From: Sporosarcina ureilytica
Lineage (GTDB): Bacteria > Bacillota > Bacilli > Bacillales_A > Planococcaceae
NCBI RefSeq assembly: GCF_001753205.1
Contig: NZ_CP017560.1
Span: 1,922,001-1,986,000 of the forward strand
Reading direction: 5' to 3'
Length of the DNA stretch: 64,000 bases
Both the position numbers and the translations under genes were made by a program. This document shows, one piece after another, positions 52,424 through 61,192 of this stretch. How positions within the stretch are numbered: the stretch's first letter is position 1; every line of letters starts with the position of its first letter. A model generated the notes under the pieces. It had not been told where the DNA came from, made no database searches, and saw only the letters and a list, made by a program, of their open reading frames with translations.

Positions 52424-53179
52424 TTAATCTTTTTTAAAAAAGAATTTACGCCCTACGCGTTCAATGAATGCTGGCATGAGCGCATATACCTTACTTGTAA
52501 TCCCCATATACCATGGTAAATTAACTTCTCGCACTGGTTTTTCGATGACTTGCACAATTACATCGACGACAGTTTGGATGGTCAGCAAATGTCTACCCAC
52601 TGATGTACGATATTTTCCTGAACCGTCAGCAAGGTCTAGAAATGGCGTATCTATCGGACCAGGATGAATGGTTGTTACGTACATATCGAATGGTGCAAGT
52701 TCCATTCGAAGTGCATTCGTATAACCGATAAGTGCATGTTTAGAAGCTGCATAAATGGAAGCTTTTGGGGTTGCTACCTTACCGGCCTGCGAACCTAGAA
52801 AGATAAAATGGCCTTTGTTTTGCGTCATCATGCGCGGAAGTAATCGGCGCGTCAATTGCATTGGAACAGCTACATTGACATCCATTGTACTTACAATCAT
52901 GTCATCCGTCGCTTCGTAGGCATACGCAAAGGTCCCGACACCTGCCGAAAAAATAACAACATCCGGCGTGTCAATTGTAAGAAGTAGTTGGTCCATTTCC
53001 TCTCGATTCGTCAAATCTGCTGGAACTATTTTTGCGCCATCTGCTTGTAACTGTTTCAATGGCTCGATTGACCGACCTGTTGCCCAAACTCGATGCCCCT
53101 CTGAAAGCAGTCGTTCCGCAAGTGCATAACCAACACCACTTGTTGCACCTGTAATGAAAAACGTTTTAATTTTGTTCAT
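52424..53179 (-). CDS. short-chain dehydrogenase/reductase (YqjQ-like)
   Basis: The ATG at 53179 overlaps the end of the MBL gene by 14 bases. The 251-residue product has the SDR cofactor loop TFFITGATSGVGYALAERLL, an NAG-like FSAGVGTFAY, the catalytic SQAGK...YAASKHALIG with serine, tyrosine and lysine, and HPGPIDTPF. It is a classical NADP-type SDR (GRS after the second strand suggests NADPH). In B. subtilis yqjP (MBL) and yqjQ (SDR) are also neighbours. Substrate unknown. Confidence 0.9.
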   Translation of the reverse strand: MNKIKTFFITGATSGVGYALAERLLSEGHRVWATGRSIEPLKQLQADGAKIVPADLTNREEMDQLLLTIDTPDVVIFSAGVGTFAYAYEATDDMIVSTMDVNVAVPMQLTRRLLPRMMTQNKGHFIFLGSQAGKVATPKASIYAASKHALIGYTNALRMELAPFDMYVTTIHPGPIDTPFLDLADGSGKYRTSVGRHLLTIQTVVDVIVQVIEKPVREVNLPWYMGITSKVYALMPAFIERVGRKFFFKKD

Positions 53180-54110
53180 AAATGAATACACCATGCGCAT
53201 CTCGTGTTTCGAGTATGAAACCTTCGTCAAGTAAATAATCAATTTGCCCAATTGTTTCTGACAATGTTAAGCCTAATTCTTTTTCATAGACAGTAGGAAA
53301 CAATTCTTGGGTTAACTCGAAAATCGTTCGTGGACCATCGGCTAACATGGCACGGACTTTCATCGCACGTTCACGTTGTTGCATAAGACGCTTTTCTATC
53401 AGCGAATGGATACCATGTACTTCTTCACCATGGCCTGCATAAATCGTTTCAATTGGTAATGTTAATAGCCTTTTTAAAGAAGCATTATATTGCAATAAGG
53501 AACGAGGTCGCTCGTCAGCTGGGTTTAATGGTGGTTCGATAAGTGGGTTTGACGAAACTTTTCCAAGTAAAAGATCGCCGCCAATCATCTCATGCGTTTT
53601 ATCATTCCAAAATACAAGATGACTTTGTGCATGACCTAATGTTTCTAGTATAGTCCAACCAGGGTGCCCCGGAACTGCATCGCCCTCGTTAATCTTTTTA
53701 TCTAATAATCTTTCGCCCATCATCGCAATAGGTCTTTTCATTTTAGGAACCCAACTTAAATATTGCTCTGGCACGCCTTCTTCAAGTAGGCGCTCGAGGT
53801 AAAATTGGTCATGATAGTTAAAAAAAGCTTCATCTCGCTTAAGCCATACGTTATTATACGGGTGACCAAGAATCTCCGCGTTGTCAAACGCATCTATCCA
53901 ACCCGCATGATCGGGATGATGATGTGTTAAAAAAACTTGTTCAACATCATTGAATGTATATCCAGCTTCTTTTAACCCATATTTTAACGCTTCATATGCT
54001 TCAGGCGTTTTCGGCCCGGCGTCAAATAACGAAAGTGCATCCCCTTTTACCAAAAATGCATTCACATCACCGACCGCAAATGGTGTCGGAATCTCAATTT
54101 TATGTATCAT
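53166..54110 (-). CDS. MBL-fold metallo-hydrolase (YqjP-like)
   Basis: The 314-residue protein has the metal-binding motif VFLTHHHPDHAGWIDAF (HxHxDH, about residue 60), a second histidine in ETLGHAQSHLVFW, the aspartate in MIGGDLLLGK and a final histidine in YAGHGEEVHG. The C-terminal 80 residues form a winged-helix-like tail (MLADGPRTIFELTQELFPTV). The family hydrolyses thioesters, lactones or phosphodiesters; the substrate is not clear. It overlaps the SDR gene, so the pair is one unit. Confidence 0.92.
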   Translation of the reverse strand: MIHKIEIPTPFAVGDVNAFLVKGDALSLFDAGPKTPEAYEALKYGLKEAGYTFNDVEQVFLTHHHPDHAGWIDAFDNAEILGHPYNNVWLKRDEAFFNYHDQFYLERLLEEGVPEQYLSWVPKMKRPIAMMGERLLDKKINEGDAVPGHPGWTILETLGHAQSHLVFWNDKTHEMIGGDLLLGKVSSNPLIEPPLNPADERPRSLLQYNASLKRLLTLPIETIYAGHGEEVHGIHSLIEKRLMQQRERAMKVRAMLADGPRTIFELTQELFPTVYEKELGLTLSETIGQIDYLLDEGFILETRDAHGVFIYEQN

Positions 54111-54281
54111 CTAATCATCCTCTTTTCACATTAAGTTGACTCTCCCATTTCAATCTTTTCCAATCGAAAGTGAATCACTGTTCAGTATATTGTACAACTT
54201 TTCCATAACTGCGTCACCTCTTACTTTCAACTTAACAACAAAACCATTATTGTAATAAACGCATACATCGACCGTAATCTG

Positions 54282-54310
54282 TTGACGAATTTTCAAGACT
54301 GTGTAATAAT
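54282..54310 (+). promoter_or_regulatory. promoter of the proI T-box unit
   Basis: TTGACG at 54282-54287 is followed after 16-17 bases by TAATAAT at 54304-54310, upstream of the T-box leader. Confidence 0.55.
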
Positions 54311-54563
54311 CGGAATAATCGATGAATAAATAGGCGTTGACGAAGACTAGTAGAAGTCGTGATGGATAAAAGCAAATGTGGTCATCGGCTGAAAGCCACT
54401 ATCCCACTCCCCCTTCGAACCTACTTCCGAGCTGCTACGGAAACATAGCCGTCACCATCGCGTTACAGATGGGATAAGTTGTACTGGAAAACCAGTAAAT
54501 ATAGGTGGTATCGCGGAAACATGCGTTTTCGTCCTGATTGTAGGGACGAAAGCGCATTTTTTA
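54311..54563 (+). promoter_or_regulatory. T-box leader, proline specificity, controlling proI
   Basis: The T-box core AGGTGGTATCGCGG lies at 54503-54516. It is followed by the terminator TGCGTTTTCGTCC/GGGACGAAAGCGCA with a T run (54521-54562). Upstream, GAACCTAC (54417-54424) has CCT at 54420-54422, which fits a proline specifier. Uncharged tRNA-Pro would bind and stabilise the antiterminator, switching on the proline-synthesis gene that follows. The specifier assignment rests on the downstream gene and was not modelled. Confidence 0.85.
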
Positions 54564-54665
54564 CGTCTAGCTTTAGGTGTCAGATGCTCAAAGATATGCA
54601 GATTGTGCCTGTCATCTCTAAGCAGACACGAATTTCGTTTTTGTTTAGAAAAAAGGAGTGATCAT

Positions 54666-55490
54666 ATGAAAACAATTGTATTTGTAGGTGCGGGGTCAAT
54701 GGCCGAGGCGATCATCGCAGGAATGGTTAAAAAAGAAGTGATTCATCCAGAAGGATTATTTGTGATGAATAAAGGAGACGATAAGAGGCTCTATTCTTTA
54801 CAGCAAAAATATGGGATCTCTATCGTTTGTGAACAACGCGACGCGTTAAAAAAAGCAGACCTGGTCGTTCTTGCTACAAAACCGCAAGATATTCACCAAG
54901 CGATGATGGACATTTCACCTTTTTTAAATCAAACTTCTGCCGTTTTATCTGTTATTGCTGGTGTTTCAATAGACACAATTGAAAAAGGGTTAGGCGCAAG
55001 ACCCATTGCAAGGGCAATGCCTAATACATCTGCTACCATTGGAAGATCGGCTACCGGAATTGCGTTAAACCATGCAGTTGACGCTTCATTAGAAACACAA
55101 TTGCTTACCTTATTGAATGCAATTGGTCTCGTTCAACAAGTCGATGAACAAGACCTGCATACAGTAACCGCATTATCCGGAAGTGGTCCAGCTTACGTTT
55201 ATTATTTAGTCGAGGCTTTTGAAGAGGCAGCGATTCAAAAAGGGTTATCGCCGGACATTGCACGTTCACTTATTATTCAAACACTTGAAGGTGCGACAGC
55301 TATGTTAAAAGAAACGAAAGAAGAACCAGCAACGCTCAGAGAAAATGTCACAAGTCCAAACGGAACAACTGCCGCAGGTCTGCAAGCATTAGCGGATGGT
55401 AATTTCAAAACGTTACTAGCCAAGTGTATCGACGAAGCAACTGAACGTTCAAAAGAACTTTCTTTAGCGGCTTGTAAAATGAAGCAATGA
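54666..55490 (+). CDS. proI: pyrroline-5-carboxylate reductase
   Basis: The enzyme makes proline from pyrroline-5-carboxylate with NADPH. The ATG at 54666 follows AAAAAGGAGTGATCAT. The 274 residues have the Rossmann start TIVFVGAGSMAEAIIAGMVK, ATKPQDI, SVIAGVSIDTIEKGLG, RAMPNTSATIGRSATGIALN and the active-site TALSGSGPAYVYYLVEAF, then VTSPNGTTAAGL. It lies after a T-box responding to tRNA-Pro, the same arrangement as B. subtilis proI. Confidence 0.95.
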   Translation: MKTIVFVGAGSMAEAIIAGMVKKEVIHPEGLFVMNKGDDKRLYSLQQKYGISIVCEQRDALKKADLVVLATKPQDIHQAMMDISPFLNQTSAVLSVIAGVSIDTIEKGLGARPIARAMPNTSATIGRSATGIALNHAVDASLETQLLTLLNAIGLVQQVDEQDLHTVTALSGSGPAYVYYLVEAFEEAAIQKGLSPDIARSLIIQTLEGATAMLKETKEEPATLRENVTSPNGTTAAGLQALADGNFKTLLAKCIDEATERSKELSLAACKMKQ

Positions 55491-55581
55491 CAATTTAATG
55501 GATTCCTTATAAAAGCATACTTTCTAATTTAACATGGTTACTTTGCTAAACTATACGTATATATCATAAATGGGGGTTAAG

Positions 55582-56607
55582 ATGAGAATGGCGAAGTTAT
55601 TTGAACCATTTACAGTGCGAAATGTAACATTTAAAAATCGAATCGTACAAGCACCAATGTGCATGTATTCAAGTCACCATGAAGATGGCAAAGTGGAAGA
55701 TTGGCATAAAACACACTATGCAAGCCGAGCAGTTGGGCAAATTGGACTCATTATTGTAGAAGCGACTGCCGTTCATCCGCAAGGTCGCATATCCGCTCAA
55801 GATCTAGGGATTTGGCATGACAATCATATTGATGGGCTCGCAGAAATAGTTCGATTGATGAAACAACATGGTGCTAAAACAGGCATTCAGTTAGCCCATG
55901 CAGGTCGAAAAGCAACCGTAAAGGGGGATATTTTTGCACCTTCTCCAATTGCTTTTAGCGAAAACTCCAAAACGCCTAATCAAATGACAGCTGATCAAAT
56001 AGAAGAACTTATCCAAGACTTTAAAGCGGCGACAATTCGCGCCAAAAAAGCAGGATTCGATGTGATTGAACTTCATGCCGCGCACGGCTATTTGATAAAT
56101 TCATTTTTATCACCGTTGACAAATAAACGTACTGATGAATACGGCGGTACTGCTGAAAATCGGTATCGAGTCTTACGGGAAATTATCGATGCAGTTCGTT
56201 CAGAATGGGAAGGCCCGTTATTTGTTCGTATCTCCGCCCATGATTATGCTGAAGGTGGCATGACAGCAGAACAATATGTAGAAATGACTAAGTGGATGAA
56301 AGAACAAACGGTAGATTTAATCGATGTAAGTTCAGGTGGTGTTGTCCTAGCGAATATCGATGTGTTCCCAGGTTATCAAGTGACGTTTTCAGAAACAATT
56401 AAACAAGGGACCGATATTGAAACCGGTGCGGTTGGGCTTATTACGACTGGCATTCAGGCTGAAGAAATTCTAAAAAATAATCGTGCAGACTTAATTTTCC
56501 TCGGTCGCGAACTACTTCGTGACCCTTACTGGGCTTTCAAAGCGGCAAAAGAATTGCGCACCGAAATTCAAGTGCCAAAACAATACGAGCGTGGATGGCT
56601 ATTTTAG
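55582..56607 (+). CDS. namA: NADPH dehydrogenase (old yellow enzyme family, YqjM)
   Basis: The ATG at 55582 follows GGGGGTTAAG; another ATG six bases on is possible. The 341 residues follow YqjM along the entire length: [20 protein letters not shown] with the active-site cysteine and tyrosine, [59 protein letters not shown], and [12 protein letters not shown]. It is an FMN enoate reductase acting on alpha-beta unsaturated carbonyls and is linked to oxidative stress. Its place next to proI is the yqjM-proI neighbourhood of B. subtilis. Confidence 0.95.
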   Translation: MRMAKLFEPFTVRNVTFKNRIVQAPMCMYSSHHEDGKVEDWHKTHYASRAVGQIGLIIVEATAVHPQGRISAQDLGIWHDNHIDGLAEIVRLMKQHGAKTGIQLAHAGRKATVKGDIFAPSPIAFSENSKTPNQMTADQIEELIQDFKAATIRAKKAGFDVIELHAAHGYLINSFLSPLTNKRTDEYGGTAENRYRVLREIIDAVRSEWEGPLFVRISAHDYAEGGMTAEQYVEMTKWMKEQTVDLIDVSSGGVVLANIDVFPGYQVTFSETIKQGTDIETGAVGLITTGIQAEEILKNNRADLIFLGRELLRDPYWAFKAAKELRTEIQVPKQYERGWLF

Positions 56608-56684
56608 GTGATGACGTCTTAATTTGCGGCGATGAGCACTAAGATTCGTCTTAACTTTGCTATTTTAGAAGTTCATAAATGACA

Positions 56685-56722
56685 AAGTCCCTAACATCGT
56701 AATTATATATGTTAGGGATTTG
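56685..56722. terminator. bidirectional terminator after namA
   Basis: AAGTCCCTAACAT pairs with ATGTTAGGGATTT, with A and T tracts on both sides. Confidence 0.8.
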
Positions 56723-56767
56723 TCCTATTAGGAACTTTTGAACGATAATCTCGCGCTACTCAATAAA

Positions 56768-57139
56768 TTATTTTCGCCAAAAAGTTGAGCAATCGGCTTT
56801 ATCTTCAATATTAAATGCAATCATTTTCTCAAGTAATGAATAATCAACAGGTCCGCTCCATTTGATACGTATCAATTCCTTTGTATGGTCATACCCGGCT
56901 TGTTCAATGTCATCAGAAAAGCGTTCAATCACTACCCTTTCAGGAGCAACAGACATATGATGCTTCGCTACGCTAAAGCCAATAATAAACGTGCCATGGT
57001 CCGTAAACATCGGCTGATTCCATTTAACGACCTGTTCTAAACTAGGAAACTGCTTCTTTATCCAACCTAACACTTCTTCCACTCGCTCTTTATGATCTGG
57101 ATGATCAATTTTTGCTAAAAAATCTGCGAAAACTTCCAT
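56768..57139 (-). CDS. DUF1801 (YdhG-like) protein
   Basis: The ATG at 57139 follows TAGGAGGAACCCA; a start at 57169 would place that site within the gene. The 123 residues show VEEVLGWIKKQFPSLEQVVK, WNQPMFTDHGTFIIGFSVAK and KHHMSVAPE, the DUF1801/YdhG pattern. A member of this family in B. subtilis (Fra, a frataxin-like YdhG) serves as an iron donor for iron-sulphur cluster assembly. Whether this one does is not shown. It is transcribed opposite to namA. Confidence 0.88.
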   Translation of the reverse strand: MEVFADFLAKIDHPDHKERVEEVLGWIKKQFPSLEQVVKWNQPMFTDHGTFIIGFSVAKHHMSVAPERVVIERFSDDIEQAGYDHTKELIRIKWSGPVDYSLLEKMIAFNIEDKADCSTFWRK

Positions 57140-57268
57140 TGGGTTCCTCCTAAAATCTTTATCACACAACTTTTAACGATATGCTTCTAATAAAATTAGC
57201 TTTTATACAGCCATTGTTATTGGAATTTAACCACGATAGCAGGATTACAATCGAAGTTATCCTATTTT

Positions 57269-58222
57269 TTATCCATTATATTTATTTTGATTCACTTTAC
57301 CATCTTTCCACTCAAAGCATGCAAAGTCTTCAGCGATATAAATGTTATCAAAAGTAGCTTGTCCTTGTTTCTTTAACTTCGCAATATCGCTCGGTAAAAA
57401 ACGTGCGCTAATATGGTTAGCGATTAGTGCTTTAGCATTTGATTTCTTGGCTACTTTGGCGGCATCACCGATTGTCGAATGCCCGTAATCCTTTGCCAAA
57501 TTTCCAGTTTCATTATCAAATGTCGCTTCGTGGACGACAATGTCCGATCCTTCCGCCAATTCCACAGAAGCATCACAATATTTTGTGTCGCCCAGAATCG
57601 CAATCGTAAATCCTGTTTGTGGTTCACCTGTAACATCTTCACTTAAGACAACTTGCCCATCTGCTAATGTTACATCTTGTCCTTCTTTTAAGTTTTTTAA
57701 TAGCGGGCCTTTCGGAACACCCGCAGCAATCGCTTTTTCGATGAGCAGTTTACCTGGTAATGGTTTTTGTTCAATACGATAACCAAAACAAGGAATGACA
57801 TGCTCCAGTTTTTTTACGCGGACTAGAAAATCTTTATCTTCAATAACAATGCCTTCCTCAGTAATTTCATGGATGCGCAGTTCATAGTTTAAGTGGGTAT
57901 TTGTGAGCTGTAAAGTAGACCATAGCCAGTTAGAAAGTCCAGATGGACCATAAATATCTAGCGGTTCATTGCCTCCTAGAAAAGAACGCGAACTGATTAA
58001 ACCTGGCAATCCGAATATGTGGTCGCCGTGTAGATGCGTAATGAATATCTTTTCAATTTTTCTTGGTTTTAATGAAGTATGTAATATTTGATGTTGCGTG
58101 GCTTCTCCACAGTCAAATAGCCAATATCCTCTTCCTTCCGCAGTTAAATTAACAATTAACGCGGACGTATTACGTGTTTTCGATGGCATGCCTGCACCAG
58201 TACCTAAAAAATGTAAATCCAA
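57269..58222 (-). CDS. rnz: ribonuclease Z
   Basis: RNase Z trims the 3' trailer of tRNA precursors. I take the TTG at 58222 (product MDLHFLGTGAG...), nine bases after AGAGGAG; a TTG at 58231 overlaps the site. The 317 residues include WLFDCGEATQHQILHTSLKP, FITHLHGDHIFGLPGLISSR with the zinc ligands, the flexible arm around residues 150-190, ILGDTKYCDASVELA, VVHEATFDNE and LIANHISARFLPSDI. This matches the homodimeric RNase Z family; the position close to namA and dinB fits B. subtilis. Confidence 0.95.
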   Translation of the reverse strand: MDLHFLGTGAGMPSKTRNTSALIVNLTAEGRGYWLFDCGEATQHQILHTSLKPRKIEKIFITHLHGDHIFGLPGLISSRSFLGGNEPLDIYGPSGLSNWLWSTLQLTNTHLNYELRIHEITEEGIVIEDKDFLVRVKKLEHVIPCFGYRIEQKPLPGKLLIEKAIAAGVPKGPLLKNLKEGQDVTLADGQVVLSEDVTGEPQTGFTIAILGDTKYCDASVELAEGSDIVVHEATFDNETGNLAKDYGHSTIGDAAKVAKKSNAKALIANHISARFLPSDIAKLKKQGQATFDNIYIAEDFACFEWKDGKVNQNKYNG

Positions 58223-58324
58223 ACATTTCAACTCCTCTTTTCGTTCTATACATTGAATTAAATTTTAATAAGGTTCGGTTGTCTCCATTATAGTGCCAGA
58301 TGCTAGTGTGACAAAGTACACCTA

Positions 58325-59509
58325 TTAGTCATTCCCTCTTTTAATTGCATTTTGTCCAAACTTTTCATTTAAATTCGAAACAAGTCCTTCAATTTGTGCA
58401 TCTTTTGCATGTTTTTCGTAATCATAAATGGATAGTTGCTCATACAATTCATTCAGTGGAATGACATTTGAAATTGTAATTCCTAGGAGACGTACTGGTT
58501 CATGGTCCCAGTGCGTTGTAAAGAGGTTTTTCGCTTCCTCATAAATCTGCTCTTCTTTAAAAATCGGGTTTAATACTGTTCTACTTCTTGTCTGATTTTG
58601 CCAGTCTGCTGTACGAATTTGAATCATGATAACGGAACCAGCTAATTGTTGTTTATTAAGTCGAATTGCAACTTTATTGGCAAGCCATTTAAACGTTTCT
58701 AAACAAGCTTCTAAATCCGTTTCATCGATTGGCAATGTTGTAGAACTCCCAATACTCTTTCGTTCATTTGCTGCTTCCGGATCAACTGGACGATGGTCAA
58801 TCCCATTCGCCCGTTTTCTAAGCCGGACACCATTTTTACCTAACGCTGACTTGATTATCAATTCATCCGCATGGGCCAATTCACCAATTGTATGAATTTT
58901 TAATTCCGCTAATTTCTTCTCTGTACTTTTCCCAATGCCATGCATATCGATAACAGGAAGTGGCCATAGCACTTGTTTAATTTCACGTTTCCGTAAAATT
59001 GTAATGCCCATTGGCTTTTTCATATCTGAGGCGGTTTTGGCTAAAAATTTATTCGGTGCGATGCCAATGGAACAAGGTAAATCAAGCTCTTGTAAAATCC
59101 GTTGTTGGATGTTGTTCGTAATCGATACAGCATTTGTTAATCCACCAATATCTGTGATATCGACATAGGCTTCGTCAATGGAAACGGGTTCTACTAGCTC
59201 TGTATAAGAACGTAATATGTCAAAAACCGCTGATGAAGCGATTCTATATTTTTCAAAATCAGGTGGGATGATGACCAGTTCGGGACAAAGTCGTCTTGCT
59301 TCTCCCACAGTCATCGTTGTATAAACGCCGAATGCTCGTGCTTCATAAGAGCAAGTCACAAGAATGCCTCGCCGTTGTTGCGGATTCCCTGCAACAGCGA
59401 GTGGAATGCCTTTTAGAGAAGGATCGTATGCTTGTTCAACAGATGCAAAAAAGCTATTCATATCGACATGTAAAATCACTCTTGCCCTTGTTTGACTGTT
59501 TTTCTGCAT
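58325..59509 (-). CDS. dinB: DNA polymerase IV (DinB type)
   Basis: The 394 residues have the Y-family core: VILHVDMNSFFASVEQAYDP, GILVTCSYEARAFGVYTTM, and VEPVSIDEAYVDITDIGGLT with the catalytic acidic residues. A helix-hairpin-helix (VIDMHGIGKSTEKKLAELKI) and a little finger follow; the C-terminal YEQLSIYDYEKH looks like a clamp-binding motif. The start follows AAGGAGCGGAACCG. It corresponds to B. subtilis YqjH (PolY1). Unlike the YqjW-type gene in this window, no SOS box is visible upstream. Confidence 0.94.
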   Translation of the reverse strand: MQKNSQTRARVILHVDMNSFFASVEQAYDPSLKGIPLAVAGNPQQRRGILVTCSYEARAFGVYTTMTVGEARRLCPELVIIPPDFEKYRIASSAVFDILRSYTELVEPVSIDEAYVDITDIGGLTNAVSITNNIQQRILQELDLPCSIGIAPNKFLAKTASDMKKPMGITILRKREIKQVLWPLPVIDMHGIGKSTEKKLAELKIHTIGELAHADELIIKSALGKNGVRLRKRANGIDHRPVDPEAANERKSIGSSTTLPIDETDLEACLETFKWLANKVAIRLNKQQLAGSVIMIQIRTADWQNQTRSRTVLNPIFKEEQIYEEAKNLFTTHWDHEPVRLLGITISNVIPLNELYEQLSIYDYEKHAKDAQIEGLVSNLNEKFGQNAIKRGND

Positions 59510-59526
59510 CGGTTCCGCTCCTTCCC

Positions 59527-59558
59527 GAAAAACAGCCGAACAGATTGCTCTGCTCGGC
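59527..59558 (-). terminator. intrinsic terminator of cheW
   Basis: GCCGAgCAGA pairs with TCTGtTCGGC on the reverse strand and is followed by TGTTTTTC. It lies between cheW and dinB. Confidence 0.7.
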
Positions 59559-59565
59559 CATAAGT

Positions 59566-60042
59566 TTACTTTGCTTCTGAAATTTTCGCTTCAACATAAG
59601 CGCCAATTTCATCCATACCTGAAAGAGTTTGCGCCAACACTTCAGGATCTACTACTGTAATCATACGGTCTTCTAAATTCGCCACCGCCGTAAAATAAGG
59701 CGTTTTGGAATAAACTTTTAAAGCCGAATCCGTTAATGAATCATTTGGTATATCTATAATTTCTTTTGCATCAAGTACAAGTAAACCAATTGTTAAAACA
59801 TCTGTCTGAACGACAACAACGCGAGTTTCATCATGCTCTTTGGCACTCCGATGATAAAGGATTTTCTCAAAATCGAAAATCGGCACGAGTTCCCCTCGAA
59901 TGTTCATTAACCCAAGTACAAAGTCTGGCAAATGCGGAATCGGATTTACCTGCTCTAACCGTTCAATTGAAACGATAGATTGGACAGGAATTGCATACTC
60001 TTCGTTGCCACATTGAACGATGACTGCTTTAAGTTCATCCAT
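59566..60042 (-). CDS. chemotaxis coupling protein CheW
   Basis: The 158 residues form a CheW domain: VIVQCGNEEYAIPVQSIVSI, then IPHLPDFVLGLMNIRGELVP with the NxRG motif, IFDFEKIL, VVVVQTDVLTIGLLVLDAKE and VYSKTPYFTAVANLEDRMIT. CheW joins chemoreceptors to the kinase CheA in the cytosol. No other chemotaxis gene is near; it lies 4 bases after the peptidase gene and has its own terminator. Its usual place is in the fla/che operon, so this could be a second CheW or a dispersed one. Confidence 0.92.
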   Translation of the reverse strand: MDELKAVIVQCGNEEYAIPVQSIVSIERLEQVNPIPHLPDFVLGLMNIRGELVPIFDFEKILYHRSAKEHDETRVVVVQTDVLTIGLLVLDAKEIIDIPNDSLTDSALKVYSKTPYFTAVANLEDRMITVVDPEVLAQTLSGMDEIGAYVEAKISEAK

Positions 60043-60045
60043 TTA

Positions 60046-61179
60046 TTACGCCTCCTTTGGCGTATTTGCGGTAACTCGAACAATTTCAATTAATAGTTCG
60101 GTAAGTTTCTCTAATTCTTCAACTGGCATACGTTCGTTTGTTGTATGGATTTCTTCATAACCGACAGATAATGTTACAGTTGGAATTCCGGCTCCGTTGA
60201 ACACGTTTCCGTCACTTCCGCCACCGCTCGTTAATAACTCAGGTGTTCTGCCGATATTTTCAATTGCGCGCATTGCTGTTTGCACAACCGGTACATCTTT
60301 CGTAAAGCTAAAACCTGGATACATATGCTGGATTTCAAGATTCGCGCCACCCCCCATTTCCTCAGCTACCCGAGAAAATGTACTTTCCATATGTTCAAGC
60401 TGTTTAGCCAACTTTTCTTTCTGAATGGATCGCGCTTCCGCCACAATCGTTACTTCATCACACACAATATTTGTCGCTTGCCCACCATGGAAGCTTCCAA
60501 TATTCGCTGTCGTTTCCCCATCAATACGCCCTAATGTCATCGCAGCAATCGATTTTGCAGCAATGTTAATTGCAGAAACGCCTTTTTCTGGTGCAACGCC
60601 TGCGTGTGCAGTCTTCCCATGAATCGTCGCCCAAATTTTCGCTTGAAATGGTGCCGCTGTGACAATTCCACCAACTTTACCATCACTATCTACCGCATAA
60701 CCGTATTTCGATGTAATCAGCTTAGGATCCATCTCTTTGGCACCAGCAAGTCCGCTTTCTTCTCCTGCTGTAATGATAAATTGAAGATCTCCATGCGCAA
60801 TGCTTTTCTCTTTTACGACACGCATCATTTCAAATAATGCCGCAATCCCCGCTTTATCGTCCGCGCCAAGAATTGTCGTCCCATCTGAATAAATATAACC
60901 ATCTTCACGAAGTTCAGGTTTAATGCCTAGACCAGGAACAACTGTATCCATATGACATGTAAAATAAATTGGATCCGCATCTGCTACAGTTCCTTTCATG
61001 GATGCGATTAAATTACCTGCACCGTGTCCACTTCGCTCTGCAGTATCATCTTCTACAACATCAAAACCGAGTGCTGTCATTTTTTCTTTTAATATATCGG
61101 CTATTTTTCGTTCATGCTTCGTTTCTGAATCAATTTGGACGAGTTCCAAAAACTCGTTTAGTAGTCTTTCTTTGTTCAT
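60046..61179 (-). CDS. M20 family tripeptidase-like aminopeptidase (PepT/YqjE)
   Basis: The 377-residue protein shows YFTCHMDTVVPGLGIKPELR with the first zinc ligands, TTILGADDKAGIAALFEMMR, ITAGEESGLAGAKEMDPKLI with the catalytic glutamate, GYAVDSDGKVGGIVTAAPFQ and a final LTSGGGSDGNVFNGAGIPTV. TIHGKTAHAGVAPEKGVSAI belongs to the lid domain. This is the PepT-like branch (YqjE). It presumably removes N-terminal residues from small peptides in the cytosol. It is 13 bases after the carboxylase gene, as in the yqjD-yqjE order. Confidence 0.92.
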   Translation of the reverse strand: MNKERLLNEFLELVQIDSETKHERKIADILKEKMTALGFDVVEDDTAERSGHGAGNLIASMKGTVADADPIYFTCHMDTVVPGLGIKPELREDGYIYSDGTTILGADDKAGIAALFEMMRVVKEKSIAHGDLQFIITAGEESGLAGAKEMDPKLITSKYGYAVDSDGKVGGIVTAAPFQAKIWATIHGKTAHAGVAPEKGVSAINIAAKSIAAMTLGRIDGETTANIGSFHGGQATNIVCDEVTIVAEARSIQKEKLAKQLEHMESTFSRVAEEMGGGANLEIQHMYPGFSFTKDVPVVQTAMRAIENIGRTPELLTSGGGSDGNVFNGAGIPTVTLSVGYEEIHTTNERMPVEELEKLTELLIEIVRVTANTPKEA

Positions 61180-61192
61180 TTTTTAAAACTCC

